Shown one piece after another: positions 53,785 through 62,819 of a stretch of 64,000 nucleotides of DNA. The DNA comes from Alphaproteobacteria bacterium. Its GTDB lineage: Bacteria > Pseudomonadota > Alphaproteobacteria > Rhizobiales > Xanthobacteraceae. Every line of letters begins with the position of its first letter. Within the stretch, counting starts at the first letter, position 1. Below the pieces are notes generated by a model. That model was not told the DNA's origin. It was given only the letters and a program-made list of their open reading frames with translations, and did no database searches. The stretch is taken from positions 5,654,001-5,718,000 of the forward strand of contig JBBCGH010000001.1 in NCBI GenBank assembly GCA_037200445.1, read 5' to 3'. Made by a program: the position numbers and the translations under genes.

Positions 53785-55449
53785 TCAGTTGGGCCTAACG
53801 TCGTAGACAATTTTACCTCCAACCATGGTCAGAAGAGGCTTGATGTCCTTAATCTCGTCTGGCGCTATTGTGAGATAGTCTTGGTCGAGTACCAAGAGGT
53901 CCGCATACTTGCCGCTCGCGATCGATCCGAGATTGGATTCTTGAAAGAGGAAATAGGCGTTGGACCGAGTGTGCGCGATGAGGGCTTCCTCGCGCGTGAT
54001 GTGCTGGCGATTCACTTGTCTGCCGCCGATCATTTTTCCGGTGACGGCGAAAGCCAGTGTGTAGAACGGATTGGAGGGTGTTACCGCGGTAGCGTCCGAA
54101 CCGAGGCCCCAATGGATCCCCGAGTCCTGTGTGCGCCTGAAAGGCGGCATATCCCACGCTTTGTCACCATGAACCTTGTGCATAAGCACACCCTGGATGA
54201 GCGGCCGACTGTGGAGTTGGACCGACATGCCCAGCCGCTTCATGCGCTCAAGCTGGGTGTCAGTGACTTGGTCGAGGTGTGAAAACACCCAGCGTAGACC
54301 CTTGATGGGGTGGGCTTTGCTGACTGTCTCATATTGATCGAGATAAGCGTCGATTGCGCTCTGCATCTCCACATGAGCATTGACGTGGAGTCCTCGCGCG
54401 GCCAGCGCATCTACGATGCGCCCAACCTGAGCCATGTCCTCGCGCCTCATCGGTGCATCTGCCCGCATGGTGTTGGTAGTCGCCGGCCCATAGATCGACT
54501 CGCCCCAACCGATCTGGTCAAAGTAGTCTGTGCCTTGAAACGGCTTTTGCTGCTGCACTTCCACTAGCGTTCGGTCAACCTGCTCTGGGGTAAACGGCTG
54601 ACGGATTGCGAGCCAGAAAACGCGCGCATTGAGCTCACCATTTTCGGCAAGCCGTCGGTAAGGTTCATAGTGCTTTGCGCTCATCCCACGCCCCCCAGCG
54701 TCGGACCATGCTGTGATCCCGAGGGAATTGAGGTAGGCGATGAAGGTACGGGTGTTAGCGAACCAGGTTTCCTCATCCTTCAGTGGGATTTTAGCCGCCA
54801 CGAACGCCACACCACCGGCCCCCTGTATGAGACCGGTGATCTTACCTGCTAAGTCTTTTTCGATCTTGCCGCCCGGAGGGTCCTGCGTTCCATCATCGAC
54901 CTTGGCAGCCCTCAGCGCCGCCGAATTCAGATAACTGTGATTATAGACTGATTGCAGCACCACGGGATTGTTTGGGGCGATGCGGTCGAGCTCGTCGAGT
55001 GAGAAGCCACGAGCCTCATCGGTAAATTGTTCTTCGGACCATCCGCCCAGTACGGCAATCCACTCGCTCGGAGATGCATCCCGCACCCGGTTCTGGAGCA
55101 ATTGCAGAGCCCGCGCGCGTGTCGTCACGCCATCCCAACGCAACTCGTTGTGCTCGGCCGCGCGTATCCAGTGCGCATGGTTATCGATCAAGCCCGGAAT
55201 AACCGTTCGGCCCTTTAAGTCGATCACTTGCGTCCGCGGGTCCTTGAATTTGGAGAGCTCAGACGTGGGGCCAACCGCAATCACCCGCTGTCCTCGGATC
55301 GCGATCGCCTCCGCAATCGTGAAACGATCATCCACGGTGATGATCTTGCCGTTGTCTAAGACAATATCGGCGATCTGCGCTGTTGCTGGCCCGGGTAGAG
55401 CAGCTGCGATCAGCCCGATCGCGAAGGCTCTGATGATCAACGGCTGCAT
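53785..55449 (-). CDS. Exported YtcJ-like metal-dependent amidohydrolase
   Basis: 554 residues from ATG 55449, after GGAGGAAG; the longer frame is unlike the family. Sec signal peptide (IIRAFAIGLIAAALPGPATAQ), then ADIVLDNGKIITVD and PGLIDNHAHW with His91 and His93. SDATAVTPSNPFYTLAFAV and YADLLVLDQDYLTI close the family pattern. A periplasmic enzyme hydrolysing an N-substituted formamide, amide or similar compound. By eye it is less GC-rich than its neighbours and lies next to MITE-like repeats, which suggests separate origin. Confidence 0.85.
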   Translation of the reverse strand: MQPLIIRAFAIGLIAAALPGPATAQIADIVLDNGKIITVDDRFTIAEAIAIRGQRVIAVGPTSELSKFKDPRTQVIDLKGRTVIPGLIDNHAHWIRAAEHNELRWDGVTTRARALQLLQNRVRDASPSEWIAVLGGWSEEQFTDEARGFSLDELDRIAPNNPVVLQSVYNHSYLNSAALRAAKVDDGTQDPPGGKIEKDLAGKITGLIQGAGGVAFVAAKIPLKDEETWFANTRTFIAYLNSLGITAWSDAGGRGMSAKHYEPYRRLAENGELNARVFWLAIRQPFTPEQVDRTLVEVQQQKPFQGTDYFDQIGWGESIYGPATTNTMRADAPMRREDMAQVGRIVDALAARGLHVNAHVEMQSAIDAYLDQYETVSKAHPIKGLRWVFSHLDQVTDTQLERMKRLGMSVQLHSRPLIQGVLMHKVHGDKAWDMPPFRRTQDSGIHWGLGSDATAVTPSNPFYTLAFAVTGKMIGGRQVNRQHITREEALIAHTRSNAYFLFQESNLGSIASGKYADLLVLDQDYLTIAPDEIKDIKPLLTMVGGKIVYDVRPN

Positions 55450-55487
55450 GTTACTTCTTCCTCCGGCCGTTTTTCCTTTTCTTACGG

Positions 55488-56786
55488 CTAATCCGCCACC
55501 GCTAAAGCCCACGGGAAATCGTCAACACACTCGTTTCCGGCCTCAGTGACAATGAAGGTGTGGCCAACGAAAATACCAAACTGGCCGTCGGCCGAGATTG
55601 GATTCGGCTCGGCCATGAACACCATGCCGGGCTTGAACACCTGCTCGAACGGCTCGGCATGCACGTGCTCGCAGAACACGTGCGGACCGTCGGTGATGAG
55701 GTCGATTCCGTGTGCATGGATGGGGCGCGACTGCACGCCCTTTTCGCGGAAGAATTTTCCCGCGGTGCGGATCGCTTCGACCGGATTGCCGGGCTTGATC
55801 TCAGCCGCCATCTTCTTGAATCCCGGCAGCGCGATCTCGTCCCAGAAGCGCTTCACCATGTCGGTCGGAGGTCCGATGCAGATCGGCGAGCCGACCTGCG
55901 CGGTGTAGCCGCGATAGCCGGCGGCAAGCTCCATGTTGATGATGTCGCCCTTCTGCAAGACGCGGCCGGAGGGGCGCGGGTTACCAAACACTTGTGCGGG
56001 GTTCGCCATCGGGGTCGAGCCAATAATCAGGAAGTCGATATCGCCACCACCTTCGAGGATTGCCGCACCCGCTGCAGCACGGAGCTGATATTCGGCGACG
56101 CCCGGCCGCGCGCGCTCGACCATCGCATTCATGGCGTCTTCGCAGAGCTTGCCAGCGCGGCGGATGCAGTCGAGCTCTTCGGTACTATGCACTGAGAGCA
56201 GCTCGTGCATCCAGCCGTGCGTGAAGACGAACTCGGCGCCAGGCAAGCCTTCGCGGAGCGCGTTAAATTGATTGACCGGCAGGTAGTCCTTGTGGCGTGG
56301 GTCGATCTCGAGGAGACCGATGCGGCCGCGTTCAAGCTTCAGCTCCTTGATGCGATCGACCATCACGGCGGCGTATTGCCCGCCGCGGCTGCCGCGCACA
56401 TCGGAGAGCGCGGCCGACGTGACGCGCCGCACGGCTTCCGCATGCGTACCGCCCATCGAATAGATCAGCGTGGGCTCGCCTTCGAGCGGCACCACGACGT
56501 AGCAGCAGAGCGCGTGCCACTCCCAATGGCCAGTGAGCCACAACATGCCGCCGCCGAAGCTCCAATGGCTCGGCCCTCCCGGCACGATCACGCAATCGAG
56601 CTCATGCTCGCGCATCTTGGCACGGATCGCCGCGTAGCGCCGCGCGTATTCGGCGCCTGAGAACTGCTCGTACACGGCATCGCGGTAGTATGGCGTGCCG
56701 CGCATCATGTTGAACGGCTGGTTCTCGTCGAGCTGGGACTTGAGCTGATCCCAGGGCAGCGGCCGGAGGCGGGCAGAGGCGTTCAT
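55488..56786 (-). CDS. M24 (creatinase/aminopeptidase P) family protein without metal ligands
   Basis: 432 residues. N-terminal creatinase-like domain, then a pita-bread domain. The five M24 metal positions read Glu286 (INMELA), Gln297 (YTAQVG), His359 (HAHGIDL), Glu393 (MAEPNP) and His409 (VGHTF), so the two Asp and the last Glu are gone. This is like creatinase, which works without metal through a His and Glu residues. It may therefore cleave a guanidino or amide compound rather than a peptide. Lies between an Ssu-type importer and an exported amidohydrolase, both on the same strand. Confidence 0.82.
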   Translation of the reverse strand: MNASARLRPLPWDQLKSQLDENQPFNMMRGTPYYRDAVYEQFSGAEYARRYAAIRAKMREHELDCVIVPGGPSHWSFGGGMLWLTGHWEWHALCCYVVVPLEGEPTLIYSMGGTHAEAVRRVTSAALSDVRGSRGGQYAAVMVDRIKELKLERGRIGLLEIDPRHKDYLPVNQFNALREGLPGAEFVFTHGWMHELLSVHSTEELDCIRRAGKLCEDAMNAMVERARPGVAEYQLRAAAGAAILEGGGDIDFLIIGSTPMANPAQVFGNPRPSGRVLQKGDIINMELAAGYRGYTAQVGSPICIGPPTDMVKRFWDEIALPGFKKMAAEIKPGNPVEAIRTAGKFFREKGVQSRPIHAHGIDLITDGPHVFCEHVHAEPFEQVFKPGMVFMAEPNPISADGQFGIFVGHTFIVTEAGNECVDDFPWALAVAD

Positions 56787-56793
56787 GCGATTC

Positions 56794-57801
56794 TCAGTCC
56801 TTGCAGTTGCCGATGGTCACGCGTCCGCCGGCTTTCTCGACCGCGTCCTTGGCGATCGACACGTCGGCGATCTGCTCGAAAGTCAGTTTCTTCTCGGGCT
56901 CAAGGTCGCCAACACTGATGTTGTTCTGGTGCGTCCATTCGGTGCGCTCGCGCACGAAGCCCTCGTTGACCGAGAGGATGCAGTTCTTCGCCAGCACGTC
57001 GATCGCATATTCGACCGCGTCCTTGGGCTTCTGCGTCGCCTCCATGATGATCGGTATAACAGTTTCTTTCTCGCGGTAGATCGCGCGGTTCGCCTCGATC
57101 ATTGCGGCGATGGTGTCGACGAGCAGGGCGCGGTCCTTCGCGATAAACGCGTCCGAAGCGCCGTAGTGATTGAAGGCGTAGTGAGGCAGCAGGTCGGACA
57201 GCATGACAAGCACATGCGCGCCGGGTTTCTTTTGCTGCACAAGCAGCACGTCTTCCGGATGCAGCAGCACGCCCTCGATCTGGCCGGCAATGAAGCCAGG
57301 CAACCGCCCCGCCGTGCCTTGGGAAATGAACTGGGCATCGTCGGCGGAGAGCCCACCCGAACGTAGCACCTCGCGCCCCATCAGCCAGTTGAATCCCCCG
57401 ACGCCGCCCGCGGCCGAGAGCCGTTTGCCTTTCAGGTCCGCGGCGGTTTTCACCTCGGCCGGCACGACGTAGCCCTGCGGCGGACGCGGTGCGAGGGCCC
57501 AGATCTGCTTGCCCTTCAGCCCGCGCGCGATCGCAACGTCGGGAAGGTTCGAGATCGCGGTGCCCTGCGCCACCGCCGTGACCGAGGTGCCAGCCGCGCC
57601 GCCGTCGAATTGGATGATGTTGGCATCGACACAATGCTTGGCGAAAAAGCCGAGAGCCTTGGCCACATAGGGCGCGGTGTGCACGACATTTGGCGGAGCG
57701 ACCGCAACGCCGACATTGATCTTGCGCATCGTGGGGCAGTTTTGCGCGGACGCTGGCGAGGCGAGCGCGAGGCCAATTGCTGCAGCGGCGAGCAGGCGCA
57801 T
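56794..57801 (-). CDS. ABC substrate-binding protein, NMT1/SsuA type
   Basis: 335 residues from ATG 57801 after GGAGGGA. Sec signal MRLLAAAAIGLALASPASAQ, then RKINVGVAVAPPNVVHTAPYVAKALG, the N-lobe start of this group. Cys appears just after the cleavage site (QNCPTM). Receptor of the permease and ATPase encoded upstream in the operon. Confidence 0.85.
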   Translation of the reverse strand: MRLLAAAAIGLALASPASAQNCPTMRKINVGVAVAPPNVVHTAPYVAKALGFFAKHCVDANIIQFDGGAAGTSVTAVAQGTAISNLPDVAIARGLKGKQIWALAPRPPQGYVVPAEVKTAADLKGKRLSAAGGVGGFNWLMGREVLRSGGLSADDAQFISQGTAGRLPGFIAGQIEGVLLHPEDVLLVQQKKPGAHVLVMLSDLLPHYAFNHYGASDAFIAKDRALLVDTIAAMIEANRAIYREKETVIPIIMEATQKPKDAVEYAIDVLAKNCILSVNEGFVRERTEWTHQNNISVGDLEPEKKLTFEQIADVSIAKDAVEKAGGRVTIGNCKD

Positions 57802-57863
57802 GTTCCCTCCGGATCGTTTCTTTTCTGGCCCTTGCCGCCAGCATAGCGGCGCCGGTCGAGTGA

Positions 57864-58712
57864 TCAATCCTGCTCACCCGCAAGCGTCCACGGTGCGACG
57901 CGGCGTTCGAGCACACGCAGGAGCGCGGTCAGCGTGATCCCGAGAATGCCGAGCGTGACGATGGGCACAAACATCTTGTCGACCTGATACGTCGCAGCCG
58001 TACGCACGATCAGATACCCGATTCCGGAAACTGCGGTGTATTGATCCGCCAGCACCATGCCTATGAGACCGCGGCCGACCGCGAGTCGCAGACCGGTGAC
58101 GATGAACGGCAGCGCGCCGGGTAGCACGATGTTCGCCCAAAGTTGGCGCTCCGAGCAGCGGAAAGCGCGGCCGACTTCGACCAGGCGCGGATCGACATTC
58201 TTCACACCCTGATAGGTGTTTATCGCCATCGGGAAGAACGCGAACAGAAACAGCACGATGATCTTCGCGGTCGATTCGAACCCGGCCCACAGCACGATCA
58301 ACGGCACCAGCGCGACCGCCGGGATCGAGTAGAGAAAAGTGATGTAGACGCCGAGCGCGACATCGATCACCCAGAAGCGTGCGAGCAGGAGCCCGGTCGC
58401 AACGCCGATCACTGCCGCAATTGTCAGTCCCACCGCGAAAATAACGAGGCTCGGCCAGAGATAATTCCACAATTCGCCGCTGCGCAGCATGTCGTAAGCG
58501 GCATGCGCGACCGCACTCGGCGTCGTGAAGAGCACGGGATCGATGCCGGAGCCGACATACTGCCAGAGCGCCAGCACTACGATCGCGGATACGATGCGGA
58601 TCGCGAACATTTGCCCGGCGCGGCGGCGCTTGCGCGCCGCGGCAATTTCGCGTGCGCGGGCGCGTTCCGAACCCGAGTCGTCGAGCGGGATATGGGCGGC
58701 TTGCACCACCAT
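57864..58712 (-). CDS. ABC permease, SsuC/TauC type
   Basis: 282 residues from ATG 58712 (a GTG directly before is an alternative). A charged N-terminus, then about six membrane segments. VGRAFRCSERQLWANIVLPGALPFIVTGLR is the coupling loop with the usual P-x-x-x-G-LR ending. It overlaps the stop of the ATPase gene upstream. Confidence 0.87.
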   Translation of the reverse strand: MVVQAAHIPLDDSGSERARAREIAAARKRRRAGQMFAIRIVSAIVVLALWQYVGSGIDPVLFTTPSAVAHAAYDMLRSGELWNYLWPSLVIFAVGLTIAAVIGVATGLLLARFWVIDVALGVYITFLYSIPAVALVPLIVLWAGFESTAKIIVLFLFAFFPMAINTYQGVKNVDPRLVEVGRAFRCSERQLWANIVLPGALPFIVTGLRLAVGRGLIGMVLADQYTAVSGIGYLIVRTAATYQVDKMFVPIVTLGILGITLTALLRVLERRVAPWTLAGEQD

Positions 58713-59497
58713 CACGCCGCCTCAGCCGGTTGCGCGCGCAACTCGTTCCAGATGTGTGCGCGCAGCGCGGCAAAATGCGGATCGGCGCGCAGCGCATTGC
58801 CGTCGCGCGGACGCTCGAGCGGTACGTCGAGGATTTCCTTGATGCGGCCGGGCCGCGAACTCATCACCGCGATACGGTCGCCCAACAATAGCGCCTCGTC
58901 GATAGAATGCGTGATAAACACCATCGTCTTGCGCTCGCCCTGCATTATGCGCAGCAGTTCCTCCTGCAGCACCTCGCGGGTCTGCGCGTCGAGCGCAGCG
59001 AAAGGCTCGTCCATAAGCAGGATGTCGGGATCGATCGCGAGCGCGCGCACGAGCCCAACGCGCTGCTGCATGCCGCCGGAGAGCTGATAGGGATAGCGCC
59101 GCTCGAAGCCTTTGAGCCCGACGAGATCGAGATAGTGCGTCACCCGCTCCTTGATCCGAGCGGCAGGAGCGTGGGCCATCGCGAGCCCGAACGCGGCGTT
59201 GTCGTAGACGGTCTTCCAAGGGAGCAGGCCGAAGTGCTGGAACACCATCGCGACACCTTGCGGCGGTCCCTTGACCGGCGTACCGCCGACGCGGAGCTCG
59301 CCGCCGGTGATTTCGGTCAGGCCCGCGATGCAGCGCAGGAACGTGGTCTTGCCGCAGCCGCTCGGGCCGACGACGCATAGCGTTTCCTTTTCGCGCACAG
59401 CGAGATCGAGTGTGCGGAACGCCGTCACGGCGCCGTCGAGGAACATCTTGCTCGCGTTGCGCGCAACGATTGCCTCGGCGCCGTCTTCTGCCGCCAT
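58712..59497 (-). CDS. ABC ATPase, SsuB/TauB type
   Basis: 261 residues from ATG 59497 ([16 protein letters not shown]). Walker A GPSGCGKT at 44-51, signature LSGGMQQR at 139-146, Walker [12 protein letters not shown] from about 160. First gene of the minus operon ATPase-permease-receptor-M24-amidohydrolase. The order suggests import of a small organic nitrogen or sulfur compound cut by the two hydrolases. Confidence 0.9.
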   Translation of the reverse strand: MAAEDGAEAIVARNASKMFLDGAVTAFRTLDLAVREKETLCVVGPSGCGKTTFLRCIAGLTEITGGELRVGGTPVKGPPQGVAMVFQHFGLLPWKTVYDNAAFGLAMAHAPAARIKERVTHYLDLVGLKGFERRYPYQLSGGMQQRVGLVRALAIDPDILLMDEPFAALDAQTREVLQEELLRIMQGERKTMVFITHSIDEALLLGDRIAVMSSRPGRIKEILDVPLERPRDGNALRADPHFAALRAHIWNELRAQPAEAA

Positions 59498-59704
59498 ACG
59501 AATTTGCCTTGTTCGGTCAATGATCCGGGGAGCGCCCAAAGGTGCACTTGAACACAGCAATTTGTCTACGTTCCGCTGCGGCTTGAGGACGATTTCTCCT
59601 GCTCGCTTGCGCCATCGTTTTGCGCCAAACTAAATTTAGGGTGCCCGCAAGCACTGTGCCAATGCGAGTGGCTGCCCCGAGGCAGCGCGCAAGGGAGGAC
59701 CGGG
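59498..59704. promoter_or_regulatory. Divergent intergenic region (Ssu-type operon / molybdenum hydroxylase)
   Basis: 207 bases with promoters for both sides expected. An AT-rich palindrome CTAAATTTAG sits at 59630-59639, and GGGAGGA just before the plus-strand start at 59705 is a strong ribosome site. Promoter boxes are not clear to me. Confidence 0.4.
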
Positions 59705-60160
59705 ATGACGATCGCATTCACGATCAACGGGAAAGCTGCGTCCAGTGATGCTCCGGCCGATACCCCACTTCTTTGGGTGATCCGTGAGGGGCTGAAGCTC
59801 ACCGGCACAAAATTCGGTTGCGGCGCCGGCCTGTGTGGCGCCTGCATGGTGCACATCGACGGCAAGCGAGCCTACTCATGTCAGACGCAGCTGTCGAACG
59901 TGAGCGGCAAGGCCGTGACCACGATCGAGGGTTTGTCGCCGGACTCCAATCATCGGGTTCAAAAGGCCTGGCTTGCCGAACGGGTACCGCAATGCGGCTA
60001 CTGCCAAAGCGGCCAGATCATGAGCGCGGCCGATCTCCTGAAGCATAATCCCAACCCCACCCGCGACGAGATCGTCGAACACATGAGCACGAACATCTGC
60101 CGCTGCGGGACCTACCAACGCATCGTGCGCGCCGTCGAGCGCGCCGCGAAGGAGGGCTGA
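59705..60160 (+). CDS. (2Fe-2S) subunit of a molybdenum hydroxylase (IorA-like)
   Basis: 151 residues. Plant-type cluster Cys39, 44, 47 and 59 (CGAGLCGAC) and the second cluster Cys97, 100, 132 and 134 (CGYC; CRC). It carries electrons between the Mo site of the large subunit and an acceptor. With only two subunits and no FAD subunit gene nearby, the enzyme resembles isoquinoline 1-oxidoreductase or membrane-linked aldehyde dehydrogenases. Two bases separate it from the large subunit gene. Confidence 0.92.
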   Translation: MTIAFTINGKAASSDAPADTPLLWVIREGLKLTGTKFGCGAGLCGACMVHIDGKRAYSCQTQLSNVSGKAVTTIEGLSPDSNHRVQKAWLAERVPQCGYCQSGQIMSAADLLKHNPNPTRDEIVEHMSTNICRCGTYQRIVRAVERAAKEG

Positions 60161-60162
60161 TC

Positions 60163-62361
60163 ATGAACACTCATATTGCGCTGTCCCGTCGTCAAGTGAT
60201 GATCGGCGCTGCCGGTCTGTCCTTTGCTGTTGCCGCTCCCCGCGCGGCCGATGCCGCGATGATCGCCGCTGAGAAGACCGGCCAGGCGCTCACACCATGG
60301 GTCAGCATCGCACCCGACGGCACGATCACGATCCTTTCGGCTGCGACCGAGATGGGCCAAGGGTCGATGACGTCGCTGCCTCTGATCATCGCCGAGGAGC
60401 TCGATGCCGATTGGGACAAGGTGCGGATCGTTCCGGCGCCTCCAGTCGAAAAGATCTACGGCAATCCGGGGTTTGGCGGCATGATGTACACCGCTGGCTC
60501 CAACGCGGTGACAAGCAATTATAAGAATCTCCGACTGTTTGGTGCGCAGGCTCGTCGCGTTCTGCTAAGCAACGCGGCGAAAACGCTCGGCGTGCCGGAG
60601 AGCGAGCTTACGACTGAGCCGAGCCTGGTCGTGCACACGAAGTCGGGCCGTAAGCTCGGCTATGGCGAGATCGCCGCGAAAGCCGAGGTGCCGGCTGAAG
60701 CGCCGGCGGTTATGCCCGAGGATCTGAAGAAGCCGGCGCAATTCCGTCTTATCAGTAAGGACGTGATGCGCGCAGAGCTGCCGCGGAAGGTAAACGGCAG
60801 CGCTCAGTATTCGATCGATGTGCAGCTGCCCGGAATGCTCTACGGCGCCGTCGTACGAGCTCCGGTCGAAGGTGCAAAGCCCGAAACGTTTGACGAAGCC
60901 AAGGTTCTGGCCATCAAGGGTATCGTTAAGGCCATATCGTTGCCTTGGGGCATCGGCGTTATTGCCGCGACTCCTTGGGCCGCGTTTGCAGCGCGGAACG
61001 AAATCGAACACACCGTCACCTGGAGCAAGGACGGCAAGGCCTGGGGTTTCGACAGCGAAAAGGGTCTCGAGGCCTTCGCCAGGACCGCGCTCGATCCGGA
61101 TGCCAAGGCCACAGACTGGTTCAAGCTCGGCGACGTGCGCACCGAGATGCCCAAGGCTGCGTCGACATTCGAGGCCGAGTATCTGTGCGACTACGCATAT
61201 CACGCGCAAATGGAGCCACTGAACGGCGTCGCCTCAGTCTCGCCGGCGGGCGACTCTGCGGAAATCTGGTGCGGCACTCAGAGTCAGACGATGGCGGTCG
61301 AGGCAACCGCCAAGGCCCTTGGGATCGAACGCGACAAGGTCAAGCTCCACGACACCCTCATCGGCGGCGGGTTCGGCCGGCGCGGGCCGCGAGACATGGA
61401 TTTCCTGGTCGACGCCGTGATGCTGTCAAAGGCGGTCGGCCAGCCGGTCAAATCGATGTGGACGCGCGAGGACGACGTCCGCAACGGTAGGTTACGACCG
61501 CTGTCGGCGCATCATCTGACGGCTGGCTTCGACGCCGCCGGCAAGCTGACGGCATGGCAGCATCGGCTTGTTGGCGATCGGGTCACTCCATTCATCGATC
61601 CGGTGCGCTACAACGCGGCGGGCAAGAAGGACTTCATCCTGATGCTCGGCGCCGATGCGAAGGGCTATGATGTCCCGCATCAGCTGGTCGAGCAGGTCTA
61701 TCAGGACACCGGCGTCAGGACGGCGCCGCTGCGGGGCATCGGCTTCACGGCCAACAAGTTCGCGACCGAAACCTTCGTGGATGAAATCGCGCACCGGCAA
61801 GGCGTTGATCCAATCCAGTATCGACTCACTCTGCTGGCAAACACGCCACGGGCTCACCGCGTAATGCAGCATGTCGCGCAGATGGCGGACTGGGGACGCA
61901 AGCGTGACGGCACTGCGCTGGGTGCCGCCTACATCGATTACTCCGGCACCCAAATCGGTACCGTGGTCGAGATCTCGCTCGACCGCCCGACCGGCAAGAT
62001 CAAACTGCGCAATGTCTGGTGCTCCATCGATTGCGGTGTCGCGGTCCAGCCGGACAATGTCGTGGCGCAAACCGAGAGCAGCATCGTCTATGGCATCGGT
62101 CTCGCCCTGACCGAGCGGATCAGCATCAAGAACGGCGCGGTCGAGCAATCGAACTTCTACGACTACGTCGTGTCGCGCAACAGCGACGTTTCGCCGATGC
62201 ATGTCGAGGTGATTCAGACCGACAACCATCCGACTGGCGTGGGTCAGATGGCGACGCCGACGATCGCACCAGCCGTTGGAAATGCCCTCATGGCGATGAC
62301 GGGCGTGCGCCTTCGCCATGCCCCGTTCACCGAGGAGCGCGTCAAGAAAGCGCTCGGCTGA
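60163..62361 (+). CDS. Molybdopterin-binding large subunit of a xanthine-dehydrogenase-family enzyme (IorB-like)
   Basis: 732 residues, IorB-size. Tat signal LSRRQVMIGAAGLSFAVA, consistent with export of the folded complex. GGGFGRRGPRD is a cofactor-binding loop and RGIGFTANKFATETFVDEIA a later one. Near the C-terminus the segment TGVGQMATPTIAPAVGNA has Gln695 where the catalytic Glu of this family (G-x-G-E) normally is; the codon is CAG at 62245-62247. It hydroxylates N-heterocycles or aldehydes in the family, but this change may alter that. Confidence 0.88.
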   Translation: MNTHIALSRRQVMIGAAGLSFAVAAPRAADAAMIAAEKTGQALTPWVSIAPDGTITILSAATEMGQGSMTSLPLIIAEELDADWDKVRIVPAPPVEKIYGNPGFGGMMYTAGSNAVTSNYKNLRLFGAQARRVLLSNAAKTLGVPESELTTEPSLVVHTKSGRKLGYGEIAAKAEVPAEAPAVMPEDLKKPAQFRLISKDVMRAELPRKVNGSAQYSIDVQLPGMLYGAVVRAPVEGAKPETFDEAKVLAIKGIVKAISLPWGIGVIAATPWAAFAARNEIEHTVTWSKDGKAWGFDSEKGLEAFARTALDPDAKATDWFKLGDVRTEMPKAASTFEAEYLCDYAYHAQMEPLNGVASVSPAGDSAEIWCGTQSQTMAVEATAKALGIERDKVKLHDTLIGGGFGRRGPRDMDFLVDAVMLSKAVGQPVKSMWTREDDVRNGRLRPLSAHHLTAGFDAAGKLTAWQHRLVGDRVTPFIDPVRYNAAGKKDFILMLGADAKGYDVPHQLVEQVYQDTGVRTAPLRGIGFTANKFATETFVDEIAHRQGVDPIQYRLTLLANTPRAHRVMQHVAQMADWGRKRDGTALGAAYIDYSGTQIGTVVEISLDRPTGKIKLRNVWCSIDCGVAVQPDNVVAQTESSIVYGIGLALTERISIKNGAVEQSNFYDYVVSRNSDVSPMHVEVIQTDNHPTGVGQMATPTIAPAVGNALMAMTGVRLRHAPFTEERVKKALG

Positions 62362-62422
62362 AATCAGACTCAAAGCGTGTTGGGAAACGAGCCGCACTTG
62401 GATGCGAGCTCAAGAGAGGCAT

Positions 62423-62440
62423 CTTCGCGCATCCGCGAAG
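62423..62440 (+). terminator. Hairpin downstream of the molybdenum hydroxylase genes
   Basis: CTTCGCG, loop CATC, CGCGAAG: a perfect seven-base stem about 60 bases after the stop. No T run follows, so it may slow transcription or stabilise the mRNA end rather than be a classical terminator. The rest of 62362-62648 shows nothing recognisable. Confidence 0.4.
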
Positions 62441-62647
62441 CGATTCGGCTCAGGTTCGGCAGACTATCGTCGCGCTGCGTTGTCCAGCCCAGTCGACTCG
62501 AGAACCGATGCGCCGCGCTTCTGAGGTGAAAAAAGTTCTCTGGAATTTCGCGGATTTGCGTCGGTGTTAGCCCACCGGTCCGGGCGTCACGCCGATGCGG
62601 CCTCTTGCGATCATATCCGAAGGCCGCGAGAAGTTGGCAAGTAACGA

Positions 62648-62738
<91 letters not shown>

Positions 62739-62819
62739 GGCAAGGCGTCTTTTGGCGAGCCACGCGCGGTTTTTCAAGGCCGAAGTGTCGTTCGACTCCG
62801 GAATTGCCGCGACGACGGC

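Noticed and set aside
59630-59639. CTAAATTTAG palindrome as an operator
   Set aside because: Ten AT-rich bases can form a palindrome by chance; no second site or regulator supports it.
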